Of a stretch of 64,000 bases of DNA, positions 18,346-27,414 are shown piece after piece (within the stretch, counting starts at the first letter, position 1; every line of letters starts with the position of its first letter). The position numbers were made by a program, and so were the translations under genes. Where the stretch lies: NCBI RefSeq assembly GCF_014640615.1, contig NZ_BMHH01000002.1, positions 186,001-250,000 of the forward strand, read 5' to 3'. The notes under the pieces were generated by a model, which did no database searches, was not told the origin of the DNA, and saw nothing but the letters and a program-made list of their open reading frames with translations. Origin of the DNA: Paramesorhizobium endophyticum. GTDB lineage: Bacteria > Pseudomonadota > Alphaproteobacteria > Rhizobiales > Rhizobiaceae.

Positions 18346-19050
18346 CTATGAACCGAACTGCTCGATCACTTCAGCAAGATCGACATGGCCTTTGCAGGAT
18401 CCGTTGCCCGGCTGCATCTCTCCATTCTCCTGCGTGAGCGCATGGATGACGGCGGGGTCGGCCTCGATCCGCGCCCGCAGCGCGTGGAGCTTCGGCCAGC
18501 GTTGCTGGTCGGCGACTTCGTGGAAATCCAGCCAGCGCGCGACGCCAATGAGGATACCGTCTGCAAGCGTGGGACGATCCGCGACGATGAATTTCGTATC
18601 GCCGATCATTTCCTCCAGCCGGTCGTGGCGCTCGATCACCCGCTCGCAGCCCCACTCGCGCAGCATCGCCTGCATGGCGGGGTTGGGCGGGGTCATTTCC
18701 AGCGCAAACCAGAGCGGGTAGAACGCGCCCGTGAAGCCGGTGTTGATGAAAGCCATCAACTGATGCATCCGGTCCGCCTCGCGCGATAGCGGGTCGAAGC
18801 TGATCCGCCGCTCCGTATCACGCGCTTCAAGCCAGGCGGCTATTGCCATGGTCTCGGTCACGACATCGCCCTTGTCGGTAATGAGGGCGGGCGTTTCGAC
18901 GCGCGGATTGATCCGCCTGTAGGATGGCTCGCGCATCTCGCCGAGCATATCGACCCGGCAGAGCCGGTAAGGCTGCCCCAGCCATTCCATTGCTGCGACA
19001 AGTCCCATGGAGCTTCCCGCCGGGAAGCCATATATAAGGATAGGGTCCAT
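18346..19050 (-). CDS. glutathione S-transferase family protein
   Basis: A 234-residue GST-fold protein. The N-terminal thioredoxin-like half has ILIYGFPAGSSMGLVAAMEW and the glutathione-binding NPRVETPALI and VVTETMAIAAWLE. The C-terminal all-helical half ends near residue 210, and the tail contains one Cys (GNGSCKGHVDL). Start MDPILIYG at 19050 has CGGAGAACC upstream; the frame extends to 19149 without support. It is transcribed away from an HxlR regulator, which probably controls it. Confidence 0.88.
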   Translation of the reverse strand: MDPILIYGFPAGSSMGLVAAMEWLGQPYRLCRVDMLGEMREPSYRRINPRVETPALITDKGDVVTETMAIAAWLEARDTERRISFDPLSREADRMHQLMAFINTGFTGAFYPLWFALEMTPPNPAMQAMLREWGCERVIERHDRLEEMIGDTKFIVADRPTLADGILIGVARWLDFHEVADQQRWPKLHALRARIEADPAVIHALTQENGEMQPGNGSCKGHVDLAEVIEQFGS

Positions 19051-19159
19051 TGATTTGGTTCTCCGTGAGTTTTGAACATCACGCTGCGCAGCGGGGCGGA
19101 CATTAGCGGCCCGGACGCCCAAGTAAATTACGCACCTTTTTGTTACCATGGAGCGGCTT

Positions 19160-19546
19160 ATGAAAGACCTCGTCTCCCGTTGCCCGATCGAGGAAGTGAT
19201 GCAGATACTGAACGGCCGCTGGCCGACGCTGCTGATCTATTATCTGCAGGAGGGGCCGAAGCGTTTCAGCGATCTGCGGAGGGATAATCCGACGATTTCG
19301 CACAAGATGCTGACGCTCGAACTGCGCAAGCTGGAGGAGGCGGGCATTGTCCGGCGCGCCGAGTTCGATGGCTATCCGCTGCGTGTGGAATATGATCTGA
19401 CGCCCGCCGGAGAAAGGCTGGTGCCGTTGCTCAACGCTCTGGGCGACTGGTGGGAGGAGACCGATGGCGAGGAGCGGCAAGCAACCTTTACCACGCACGA
19501 GCGTGACGCCAACACAGAACACGCCGCGTCGATCGCGGGCGAGTAA
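19160..19546 (+). CDS. HxlR-family transcriptional regulator
   Basis: A 128-residue winged-helix regulator with the HxlR signature: CPIEEVMQILNGRWPTLLIY, RFSDLRRDNPTISHKMLTLE, LRKLEEAGIVRRAEF and VEYDLTPAGERLVPLL. ATG 19160 has GGAGCGGCTT before it; ATG 19148 would add four residues with no site. It is divergent from the GST gene across about 110 bases. A GTAA/TTAC pair at 19123-19146 in that gap is a possible but weak operator. Confidence 0.9.
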   Translation: MKDLVSRCPIEEVMQILNGRWPTLLIYYLQEGPKRFSDLRRDNPTISHKMLTLELRKLEEAGIVRRAEFDGYPLRVEYDLTPAGERLVPLLNALGDWWEETDGEERQATFTTHERDANTEHAASIAGE

Positions 19547-19625
19547 TCGCGCTCCCGATTGACAGTGCGGCGGCCTTTTTCGCGCTGAGAAAACGCGACA
19601 GAGTGTCAAACGCAACCCGCCGGCC

Positions 19626-19949
19626 TCGCGCTTCGGCTTCTCGACGGAGCATTCGATCTTCATGGCCCCGCGCCAGCCGGGTTGGATCAGGGATGAGCAA
19701 GGGCGCAAGAGCTGGCCGGTGGACAATACAAGATGGAAGGACCTCGCCGGACGAACTGGCTGGCGGATGGCGTGCTGAAATATCCATCGCACGGTCGGCA
19801 CGACGTTGAATCGGCTCATCCGCAACGGTTTCACCATCGGGCATGTTGAGGAGTTCGGCCCGAGTGAAGCCCAGATCGCCGCGCAGCCGGAACTCGCAGA
19901 AGAGCGGGAGCAGCCCATGTTCCTGCTCGTTGCGGCGGAACGGGCCTGA
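19626..19949 (+). pseudogene. class I SAM-dependent methyltransferase, C-terminal remnant
   Basis: A broken frame encodes the second half of a small methyltransferase: FGFSTEHSIFMAP, WIRDEQGRKSWPVDN, then KMEGPRRTNWLADGVLKY, HRTVGTTLNRLIRNGF, HVEEFGPSEAQIAAQPELAE and MFLLVAAERA with TGA at 19947-19949. One base is missing after the WPVDN codons and one extra C follows VLKY, so the frame shifts and returns. The N-terminal SAM-binding half is gone. Confidence 0.7.
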
Positions 19950-20094
19950 AGCAGGCCTTAATCTGAAGCAGAAGGGGAAATGAGCCGTTTCGCATAACAG
20001 AGAAGGGTGGTCACGCTCATCCGACGACACGCCAAAACCTGCGGAACCGCCAACTACCCGTTGCGTTCACCTCTGACCAAGACGGAGAGAAATC

Positions 20095-20463
20095 ATGGGA
20101 AAAAAACGCAAAGCGATTCCGAAGCGGATAGGTGGGTTTAAAGTGCCGAAGGCCCTGCGGCGTTCGAAAATGCTGCGCGCCCTGCTTGGCACTTCAACGG
20201 GCCGCAACCTGCTGGCCAGTGCCCTGACTGCGGGTGCCGCTGCCGCTGCCGCCGCCCTTGTGGAGGAACGGCATGAAATTGCCAAGGCCGGCAAAAAGGG
20301 ACTGAAAAAGAGCGGCAAGTCGATGGCCATTGCTACGAAGGCCATACAGAGCGCAGCGGATGCTGCTATCGAGGTAATAGGCAACACCGCTCACTCGCTG
20401 CTGCCCGAGGAGGCGTCCAAAGAAAAAAAGCTCGACGCCGGCGGGGCCGTGATAAGGCATTAA
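20095..20463 (+). CDS. hypothetical basic protein
   Basis: A 122-residue protein. It starts MGKKRKAIPKRIGGFKVPKA, with ACGGAGAGAAATC upstream of the ATG. There is an Ala-rich weakly hydrophobic stretch at about residues 40-56 (SALTAGAAAAAAALVE) and a Lys-rich amphipathic region (AKAGKKGLKKSGKSMAIATK). No catalytic motif is visible. It could be nucleic-acid or membrane associated; the function is not known. Confidence 0.6.
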   Translation: MGKKRKAIPKRIGGFKVPKALRRSKMLRALLGTSTGRNLLASALTAGAAAAAAALVEERHEIAKAGKKGLKKSGKSMAIATKAIQSAADAAIEVIGNTAHSLLPEEASKEKKLDAGGAVIRH

Positions 20464-20740
20464 GCCTTGAGCGCACGGATTCTTTGCCGGAAACGAGGAG
20501 CGGTCTTCCCGATCTCCTGGAGAAAAGCCTCGTCAGCGATACAGGCAATTCAGCCTTCGCCCGCATGAAGGCGGCGGGCAAGTTACGCGCCATCGGAGTG
20601 CTTGTGCGGAAGCATCCGAGGGCCGTGTTCGATGCGCTCTCGGCAGGTATCTGGCAAGCCGGCCGTGTCGGGGTGGACGAATTGCTCTCCGCCGTGGTTT
20701 CCAACCGTCGCCAGACAGAGCGCCAGCCGGATCCGATAGA

Positions 20741-20825
20741 TGGTGCGGACGGCGGGGGTCGAACCCGCACGGGCAAGCCCGAGGGATTTTAAGTCCCTTG
20801 CGTCTACCAGTTTCGCCACGTCCGC
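20741..20825 (-). tRNA. tRNA-Leu (anticodon TAA)
   Basis: An 85-base tRNA with a long variable arm. The acceptor stem is GCGGACG/CGTCCGC, discriminator A, with encoded CCA. The anticodon stem-loop GGGACTTAAAATCCC carries TAA, and the T-arm has GGGTTCGACCC. It reads leucine UUA and possibly UUG. Confidence 0.97.
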
Positions 20826-20932
20826 GTATCTTTTCAATCAAGCACTTAAGCGAGACAGTCAAGAGATTGTTTTGCAGCTTCACCTTGCATTCTACAAAGC
20901 GTTCTTAATCTCCAGAGCCCACTGGGGAGAGT

Positions 20933-22435
20933 TCAATCCTCCACGAAAATCTCCTCGCGCTTGCGGTTGATGCTGGGCAGGAGCACGACGATCAGAACGA
21001 TAAGCGCCAGCAGGAGCAGGCCTGCGCTGATGGGCCTCGTGATGAAGATCGTGGGGTCACCGCGCGAGATGATCATGGCGCGGCGCAAATGCTCCTCGAT
21101 CAGCGGCCCCAGCACGAAGCCGAGCAGCAGCGGGGCCGGCTCGCAATGTAGCTTCACAAGGACGTAGCCGATGAGTCCGAAGAAGGCGACCGTATAGAGG
21201 TCGAACACGTTGGAATTGACGCTGTAGACCCCGATGGACGAGAAGGCGAGGATGATCGGGAACAGCACGTAATAGGGGATCGTCAGCAGCTTCACCCAGA
21301 GGCCGATGAGCGGCAGGTTCAATACGATCAGCATCAGATTGCCGATCCACATCGAGGCGATGATGCCCCAGAACAGCGCGGGTTGCTCGGTTGCCACGTT
21401 GGGGCCGGGTACGATGCCCTGGATGATCATCGCCCCGATCATGAGGGCCATGACGGGATTTGCGGGAATGCCCAGGGTCAGCATGGGGATAAAGGAGGTC
21501 TGCGCACCCGCATTGTTGGCCGATTCCGGCCCCGCGACCCCCTCGATCGCCCCCTTGCCGAAGGTTTGGGGGGTCTTCGAGACGCGCTTTTCCACCGTAT
21601 AGGAGGCGAAGGAAGCGAGGATCGCGCCGCCGCCGGGGAGAATGCCGAGGGCTGAGCCAAGCACCGTGCCGCGCAGGATCGGCGCGAACATGCGCTTGAA
21701 ATCCTCCTTGGTCGGCATCAGGCCGGTGACTCTCTTGACCATCACCGAGCGCTCATGCTCGTTTTCGAGATTGCGCAGGATTTCGGCGACGCCGAAGACG
21801 CCCACCGCCACGGCGACGAAATTGAGGCCGTCGGAGAGGTCGCGCATGCCGAGGATGAAGCGGGGCGTGCCGGTATAAATGTCGGTGCCGACGAGGCCGA
21901 GCAGGAGGCCCAGCACGACCATGGCCAGCGCCTTGATGACAGAGCCATGGGCGAGCGCGATGGACATGATGAGGCCGACGACCATTAACGAGAAATATTC
22001 CGCCGAGCCGAATTCGAGCGCGACAGCGGTCAGTGGCGGGGCGAAGATGGCGACGAGGAAGGTCGAGACGGTGCCGGCGAAGAAGGAGCCGATGGCGGCG
22101 GTGGCGAGCGCTACCCCGGCCCGTCCGTTGCGGGCCATCTGATAGCCGTCGATAGCGGTGACGGCGGAGGAGGATTCGCCCGGCATGTTGATGAGGATCG
22201 CCGTGGTCGAGCCGCCATATTGCGCGCCGTAATAGATGCCCGCCAGCATGATGAGCGCCGATACCGGCTCCAGCTGGAAGGTGATCGGCAGCAGCATGGC
22301 GATGGTCGCCGTCGCCCCGATGCCTGGAAGCACGCCGATGAGCGTACCGAGCAGTACGCCGATCAGGCAGAAGAGCAGGTTCCACGGCGTGGCGGCGGTG
22401 GCGAAGCCGAGGGCGAGGTTGTGGAAGAGTTCCAT
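20933..22435 (-). CDS. tctA: tripartite tricarboxylate transporter, large permease TctA
   Basis: A 500-residue inner-membrane permease, the large subunit of a TTT-type secondary transporter for carboxylates. The family signatures are GVLPGIGATATIAMLLPITF, YYGAQYGGSTTAILINMPGE and, in the second half, GILPGGGAILASFASYTVEK and GAQTSFIPMLTLGIPANPV. About eleven hydrophobic segments are visible. It is the last gene of tctC-tctB-tctA on this strand, with a six-base gap to tctB. Confidence 0.95.
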   Translation of the reverse strand: MELFHNLALGFATAATPWNLLFCLIGVLLGTLIGVLPGIGATATIAMLLPITFQLEPVSALIMLAGIYYGAQYGGSTTAILINMPGESSSAVTAIDGYQMARNGRAGVALATAAIGSFFAGTVSTFLVAIFAPPLTAVALEFGSAEYFSLMVVGLIMSIALAHGSVIKALAMVVLGLLLGLVGTDIYTGTPRFILGMRDLSDGLNFVAVAVGVFGVAEILRNLENEHERSVMVKRVTGLMPTKEDFKRMFAPILRGTVLGSALGILPGGGAILASFASYTVEKRVSKTPQTFGKGAIEGVAGPESANNAGAQTSFIPMLTLGIPANPVMALMIGAMIIQGIVPGPNVATEQPALFWGIIASMWIGNLMLIVLNLPLIGLWVKLLTIPYYVLFPIILAFSSIGVYSVNSNVFDLYTVAFFGLIGYVLVKLHCEPAPLLLGFVLGPLIEEHLRRAMIISRGDPTIFITRPISAGLLLLALIVLIVVLLPSINRKREEIFVED

Positions 22436-22441
22436 GCGTAT

Positions 22442-22903
22442 TTAACCACTGATCCACGGGCCGAAACGGCGGAAGGGCAGGCCCAGCGCATAGCTGAACA
22501 CGATGACGGAAAAGAGCGTTAGGCCTGCAACGAGAATGAGGGCGAAGCCCGGCTTCATCCGGCTGGAGGCGAAGGCGGCGATGAGCCCGGTCAGGAACAC
22601 GGCGGGCACGAAGCCAAGGCCACGGATCGTCAAGCCGAAAATGATGGGAGCGGGGAGGATGAACAGCATCCCGCGCCAGGCGATAGGCCCGATGGGCTCG
22701 GCCTTATATCGCGTCGCCTGCACGAGGATGACGAGGCCAAGGACGATCAGCAGCCCCGACAGGACCAGCGGGAAATAGCCCGGGCCCATCCGGAACGCTG
22801 TTCCGAGTTCCAGCCCCAGCGCCTGCATGGCAAAAAAGGCGCCCAGCGCGATGAAGATCGCGGCGCACAGACCGTCACGGGCGTTGATGGCGATCGGTTT
22901 CAT
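22442..22903 (-). CDS. tctB: tripartite tricarboxylate transporter, small permease TctB
   Basis: A 153-residue membrane protein with four hydrophobic segments: GLCAAIFIALGAFFAMQALG, YFPLVLSGLLIVLGLVILV, GMLFILPAPIIFGLTI and the C-terminal ALILVAGLTLFSVIVFSYAL. RMGPGYFP after the first helix is the common TctB motif. ATG 22903 (MKPIAINARDG) has GAGG six bases upstream; an ATG at 22915 is in frame but less likely. It is the small permease partner of TctA. Confidence 0.9.
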   Translation of the reverse strand: MKPIAINARDGLCAAIFIALGAFFAMQALGLELGTAFRMGPGYFPLVLSGLLIVLGLVILVQATRYKAEPIGPIAWRGMLFILPAPIIFGLTIRGLGFVPAVFLTGLIAAFASSRMKPGFALILVAGLTLFSVIVFSYALGLPFRRFGPWISG

Positions 22904-22925
22904 ACTTGGCCTCATTAGCTCGACA

Positions 22926-23068
22926 CTTCCCTCCCCCTTGCGGGGAGGGTGGCCCGAAGGGTCGGGTGGGGGTGGTGACGTTTACACCATGGTCTCCAGC
23001 AGAGGCGCAAACGTCACCACCCCCATCCGCCCGCTGACGCGGGCACCTTCCCCACAAGGGGGAAGGAG
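22926..23068. repeat. large inverted dispersed repeat (CCCCCTTGCGGGGAGGGT type)
   Basis: Inverted arms at 22926-22980 and 23004-23068 contain CCCCCTTGCGGGGAGGGT, GGTGGGGGTGGTGACGTTT and their complements around a short loop. It is a common rhizobial dispersed repeat, here placed between tctC and tctB. Read through, it yields a spurious frame rich in Pro/Gly. Confidence 0.8.
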
Positions 23069-23078
23069 GGCGTTGGTG

Positions 23079-24056
23079 CTAATCCGCGTACTGCCCCGCG
23101 CCGTCGATCACCGGCTTCCACCGAGCGACTTCGGTTTCCAGCTTGGCTTTCAGCCCCTCCGGCGTCGCCTCCGCTTCTGTGGCGGGGAGGGTGCCGAGTT
23201 CGGCGAAGCGGGCGACGACGTTCTGGTCCTTCAGCGCCTTCTGCAGCGAGACGGAAAGCTTCTTCGTCACGTCATCAGGGGTGCCCTTCGGCGCGTAGAT
23301 GCCGTGCCAGATGCCGACCGTGAAATCGGGAAGGCCGGCTTCCGACGCGGGCGGCAGATCGGGCAGCACGTCGAGCTTCTTAGGCGAAGTGACGGCATAG
23401 GCCTTGATGGTGCCGGCCTGGATCTGCTTCGTCGTGTTGGTGGTCTGGTCGCACATCATGTCGACCTGCCCGCCGAGAAGGTCCGTCATCGCCGGGCCGG
23501 TGCCCTTGTAGGGAACGGTGACGAGCTGCGTCTTGATCGCGTTCATGAACATCATGCCGCACAGATGCGAGGCCGCGCCGATACCGGCATTGGCGAGCGT
23601 CACCTTGTCGGCGTTGGCCTTCACATAGTCGATGAGGCCCTTCAAATCCTTTGGCTCGAAATCCTTCTTCGCGACGATGGTCATCGGCACGTCGGTGACA
23701 AGGCCGACATAATCGAAGGCGTTGAGCGTGTCATAGGGCAGCTTGCGATAGAGTGTGGCGCTGGTCGCCATGCCGATGTGGTGAAGCAGCAGGGTGTAGC
23801 CGTCGGGGTCGGCCTTGGCCACGCGCGCCGCACCGAGCGTACCGCCCGCGCCGCCGACATTCTCCACGATGATCTGCCGGCCGAGATCCTTCGACATGGC
23901 CTCGGCGACAAGCCGCGTCACAGTGTCCGTGGGGCCGCCCGCCGAGAACGGCACCACCATGGTGATGTTGCGCTGCGGATAATCCTGCGCGCCCGCTGCC
24001 GATGCGGCGACGGTGAAAGCCGCGGCTGCCGCCACGGCTGTGAATAGATTCTTCAT
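23079..24056 (-). CDS. tctC: tripartite tricarboxylate transporter, periplasmic binding protein TctC
   Basis: A 325-residue periplasmic substrate-binding protein (Bug family). The signal peptide (MKNLFTAVAAAAAFTVAASA, cleaved near AGA|QDYP) precedes the family hallmarks ITMVVPFSAGGPTDTVTR, VENVGGAGGTLGAARVAKA and PYKGTGPAMTDLLGGQVDMM. ATG 24056 lies behind GGGGAGGACAGC; the frame to 24149 has no site. It is first in the transporter unit. Its ligand is not predictable from sequence, since Bug proteins bind varied carboxylates and amino acids. Confidence 0.93.
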   Translation of the reverse strand: MKNLFTAVAAAAAFTVAASAAGAQDYPQRNITMVVPFSAGGPTDTVTRLVAEAMSKDLGRQIIVENVGGAGGTLGAARVAKADPDGYTLLLHHIGMATSATLYRKLPYDTLNAFDYVGLVTDVPMTIVAKKDFEPKDLKGLIDYVKANADKVTLANAGIGAASHLCGMMFMNAIKTQLVTVPYKGTGPAMTDLLGGQVDMMCDQTTNTTKQIQAGTIKAYAVTSPKKLDVLPDLPPASEAGLPDFTVGIWHGIYAPKGTPDDVTKKLSVSLQKALKDQNVVARFAELGTLPATEAEATPEGLKAKLETEVARWKPVIDGAGQYAD

Positions 24057-24257
24057 GCTGTCCTCCCCAGATAAGCCTGGGCCTTGGCGATTCTCCTCCC
24101 GCCAAAAGCTCAGGCACATGGGTTGATATCGAACGGGAGAGGGCGGCAAGTGTCAAGGGGAAACGCCACCGGCATTTTCTTTCTTTCCACCATAGTATAA
24201 GCCCGATCCTTTATTATTCGTCGGATTTGGCGAAGTTCCGCACCATAGGAGGCACCC

Positions 24258-26087
24258 TTGCCCGCAGCCAGCAAAACGTCCGCCGCGACGACGAGACAGC
24301 AGCCGAAACCATGGGTCGAGGCGGCGCCGCTGCTTGTTGACGTGGCGATGGGGCGCAAGCATGCCGATCTCGTTGTGCGCAACGGGCGCCTGGTCAGTGT
24401 CTACTCGGGCGAGATCGTCGCCGGCATCGACATTGCCATCGCCGCGGGGCGCTTCGCCTATGTCGGCCATGACGCGGCGCATTGCATCGGCCCGACGACC
24501 AAGGTGGTGGATGCCGAGGGGCGCTATCTCGTGCCGGGGCTTTGCGATGCGCATATGCATGTGGAAAGCGGAATGGTGACGGTGACCGAATTCACCCGCG
24601 CCGTCATCCCGCACGGCACTACTTCCATGTTCATCGATCCGCATGAGATCGCCAATGTGCTGGGGCTTGAGGGCGTGCGGCTGATGCATGACGAGGCGCT
24701 GGCCATGCCGATCAACGTCAAGGTGCAGATGCCGAGCTGCGTTCCCTCCGCGCCGGGGCTGGAAAATGCCGGGGCGTCCATCGGGGCGGCGGAAGTCGCG
24801 GAGGCGATGACATGGCCCAACATCATTGGGCTCGGCGAGGTGATGAATTTCCCCGGCGTTGCGGGAAATGACCCGACCATGCGCGGCGTGATCGATGCGA
24901 CCGCCAGCGCGGGCAAGACCGTGGGCGGGCACTATGCCTCGCCGGAGCTTGGCCGCGCCTTCCATGGCTATGTCGCCGGCGGGCCGGAGGACGATCACGA
25001 AGGCACGCGGGTGGAGGACGCCATTGCGCGCGTCCGGCAGGGCATGCGGGCGATGCTGCGGCTCGGCTCGGCCTGGTATGACGTGGCGAGCCAGATCAAG
25101 GCGATTACGGAGCAGGGGCTCGATCCGCGCAATTTCATCCTGTGCACCGACGACAGCCATTCCGGCACGCTGGTTAATGAGGGGCATATGGACCGGGTGG
25201 TGCGCCACGCGATCCGGCAAGGGATGAAGCCAGTGACGGCGATCCAGATGGCGACACTCAACACCGCCCAGCATTTCCGCATGGAGCGGGAGATCGGATC
25301 GATCACGCCGGGACGGCTGGCGGATTTCCTCATCGTCTCCGATTTGCCGGCGCTCACCATCGAGCGGGTCTATGGGCGCGGCGTGCTGCTGGCTGAGAAG
25401 GGCAAGCTTCTGGCGAATATTCCGGCCTATGACTATCCGGCAAAGGCCAAGAACACGGTGAAGCTCGGGCGCAAGCTTTCTGCGGAGGATTTCGATATCG
25501 CCGCGCCCAAGCCAGGCAAAACAGTCACGGCGCGCGTTATAGGCGTCATCGAGAATCAAGCGCCGACGCGGGCGCTCGAGGCGGAGCTTCCCGTCATGGA
25601 CGGGATCGTGCAGATGGACCGGCGCAACGATGTCTGCCAGATCGCGCTGGTCGAGCGGCATCGGGGAACGGGCGCGGTCGTCAACGGCTTCGTTTCGGGC
25701 TTCGGCTATACGCTCGACTGCGCTCTCGCCTCGACCGTGGCGCATGACAGCCATCACATGATCGTCGTCGGCACCAACAAGGACGACATGGCCAAGGCCG
25801 CCAACCGGCTGGGTGAGGTGGGCGGCGGGGTCGTGCTCTTCTCCAAGGGCCGCGAATTGGCGCTGGTGGAGATGCCGATCGCGGGCTTGATGTCGGATGA
25901 GCGGGCCGAGAAGGTGGCCGCCAAGGCCGACAAGCTCGTCAACGCCATGCGGGCGATGGGCTGCACGCTCAACAACGCCTATATGCAGCATTCGCTGCTG
26001 GCGCTGGTGGTGATACCGGAATTGCGCATATCGGATATCGGCCTTATCGATGTCCGCACCTTCGAGAAAGTAGACCTCTTCCCATGA
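24258..26087 (+). CDS. ade: adenine deaminase
   Basis: A 609-residue amidohydrolase that converts adenine to hypoxanthine and ammonia in purine salvage. Metal-binding motifs are DAHMHVESGM, TTSMFIDPHEIANVLG and CTDDSHSGTLVNEGHMD. The C-terminal Ade-specific domain is complete (GFVSGFGYTLDCALASTVAH, LVEMPIAGLMSDE). The start is a TTG at 24258, chosen because TAGGAGG lies six bases before it. Its last four bases overlap the ilvA start, so translation is probably coupled. A tripartite transporter is divergent upstream. Confidence 0.94.
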   Translation: MPAASKTSAATTRQQPKPWVEAAPLLVDVAMGRKHADLVVRNGRLVSVYSGEIVAGIDIAIAAGRFAYVGHDAAHCIGPTTKVVDAEGRYLVPGLCDAHMHVESGMVTVTEFTRAVIPHGTTSMFIDPHEIANVLGLEGVRLMHDEALAMPINVKVQMPSCVPSAPGLENAGASIGAAEVAEAMTWPNIIGLGEVMNFPGVAGNDPTMRGVIDATASAGKTVGGHYASPELGRAFHGYVAGGPEDDHEGTRVEDAIARVRQGMRAMLRLGSAWYDVASQIKAITEQGLDPRNFILCTDDSHSGTLVNEGHMDRVVRHAIRQGMKPVTAIQMATLNTAQHFRMEREIGSITPGRLADFLIVSDLPALTIERVYGRGVLLAEKGKLLANIPAYDYPAKAKNTVKLGRKLSAEDFDIAAPKPGKTVTARVIGVIENQAPTRALEAELPVMDGIVQMDRRNDVCQIALVERHRGTGAVVNGFVSGFGYTLDCALASTVAHDSHHMIVVGTNKDDMAKAANRLGEVGGGVVLFSKGRELALVEMPIAGLMSDERAEKVAAKADKLVNAMRAMGCTLNNAYMQHSLLALVVIPELRISDIGLIDVRTFEKVDLFP

Positions 26088-27340
26088 CCGGTTTCACCAA
26101 AAGCGTAGAGCGCGCCACGGCGAAAATGCGCGCGCTGTTCCCCGAGACGCCGCTGCAAATCAACGATTACCTCTCCCGCAAATATGGCGCGGAAATCTGG
26201 CTGAAGCGCGAGGATCTCTCGCCCGTGCGCTCCTACAAGATCCGCGGCGCGTTCAATTTCATTTCCGCCGCGATCGAGGATTGCCCTGACGACACGGTCT
26301 TCGTTTGCGCCTCCGCCGGTAATCATGCGCAGGGCTTCGCCTTCGTCTGCCGCCATTTCGGACGGCGCGGCGTGGTGTTCATGCCGGTGACGACACCGCA
26401 GCAGAAGATCGACAAGACGCGCGCCTTCGGCGGCGATTTCATCGAAATCCGGCTGTTCGGCGATATTTTCGATGCCTGCTATGTCGCCGCGCAGGCCCAT
26501 GTCGCCGAAACCGGCGCAATGATGGTGCCGCCATTCGATCATGCCGAAATCATCGAGGGGCAGGCGACGGTGGCGCATGAGATTCGCAATCAATTGCCCG
26601 ATGGCAAGGAGCCGGATTTGATGATCCTGCCGGTGGGCGGCGGCGGGCTTTCGGCGGGCGTCACGCGCTATCTTGACGATCTCGGCTGGAAGACGCGCTT
26701 CCGCTTCGTGGAGCCGAAGGGCGCGCCGAGCCTCAGGCAAAGTCTGGAAGCCGGCAAGCGCGTGAAGCTTGCCCGCGTCGATAATTTTGTCGATGGCGCG
26801 GCGGTGGCCGAAATCGGCAAGGAAAATTTCAGGCTTCTCAAAGGGTTCGATCCGGAATCTGTGATTTTGATTCCGGAAAACCGCCTCTGCGGCACCATTG
26901 TCGAGATGCTGAATATCGAGGGCGTGGTGCTGGAGCCGGCGGGCGCGCTCGCCATCGACGCGCTCAAGGATTTCAAAAAGAGCGAGCTCAAGGGCAAGCG
27001 CATCGTCCTGGTGGTTTCGGGCGGCAATTTCGATTTCGAGCGCCTGCCTGACGTAAAGGAGAGGGCGCTGCGCCACGAGGGGCTGAAGAAATATTTCATC
27101 TTCCGCTTTCCCCAGCGGCCCGGCGCGCTGCGCTCCTTCCTCGACCTCCTGGGCCCCGACGACGACATCGCCCGCTTCGAGTACTTAAAGAAATCGGCGC
27201 GCAATTTCGGTTCGGTGCTCATTGGCATCGAAACGAAGGACCCTAATAATTTCAGCATTCTCAACCAGCGCTTCGAGGAGGCCGGCTGGTCCTATCAGGA
27301 CGTGACGGAGGACGAAGTGCTGGCGGATTTCATTATTTGA
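26084..27340 (+). CDS. ilvA: threonine dehydratase, single regulatory domain form
   Basis: A 418-residue PLP enzyme that deaminates threonine (or serine) to 2-oxobutanoate for isoleucine synthesis. The Schiff-base lysine lies in RSYKIRGAFNF, the phosphate loop is VGGGGLSAG, and SAGNHAQGFAF is typical. The C-terminal region (about residues 330-418, FIFRFPQRPGALRSFLDLLG) is one ACT-like domain rather than the two of enterobacterial IlvA, giving a shorter protein. The ATG overlaps the ade stop. A repeat array begins at its own TGA. Confidence 0.93.
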   Translation: MTGFTKSVERATAKMRALFPETPLQINDYLSRKYGAEIWLKREDLSPVRSYKIRGAFNFISAAIEDCPDDTVFVCASAGNHAQGFAFVCRHFGRRGVVFMPVTTPQQKIDKTRAFGGDFIEIRLFGDIFDACYVAAQAHVAETGAMMVPPFDHAEIIEGQATVAHEIRNQLPDGKEPDLMILPVGGGGLSAGVTRYLDDLGWKTRFRFVEPKGAPSLRQSLEAGKRVKLARVDNFVDGAAVAEIGKENFRLLKGFDPESVILIPENRLCGTIVEMLNIEGVVLEPAGALAIDALKDFKKSELKGKRIVLVVSGGNFDFERLPDVKERALRHEGLKKYFIFRFPQRPGALRSFLDLLGPDDDIARFEYLKKSARNFGSVLIGIETKDPNNFSILNQRFEEAGWSYQDVTEDEVLADFII

Positions 27341-27414
27341 GTAAGATAGTGAGTAGTGGGGTAGAACCTCTCTATCTCACTACTCACTATTCCCTACTCA
27401 CTATTATTCATTTG
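27338..27414. repeat. ACTCACTATTCCCT-type repeat array after ilvA
   Basis: A 13-base perfect inverted repeat ATAGTGAGTAGTG (27346-27358) / CACTACTCACTAT (27378-27390) is followed by another partial unit CTACTCACTATTA. The array starts at the ilvA stop codon (TGAGTA). A similar array abuts the GDPD stop at 48407. It may form a hairpin at the mRNA 3' end. Confidence 0.75.

Noticed and set aside
20484-20792. 102-codon plus-strand frame between the basic hypothetical gene and tRNA-Leu
   Set aside because: It starts at a TTG without a binding site and its end is the antisense of tRNA-Leu. Part of the sequence looks protein-like (GKLRAIGVLVRKHPRAVFDA), so a decayed gene is possible, but I cannot support a CDS.
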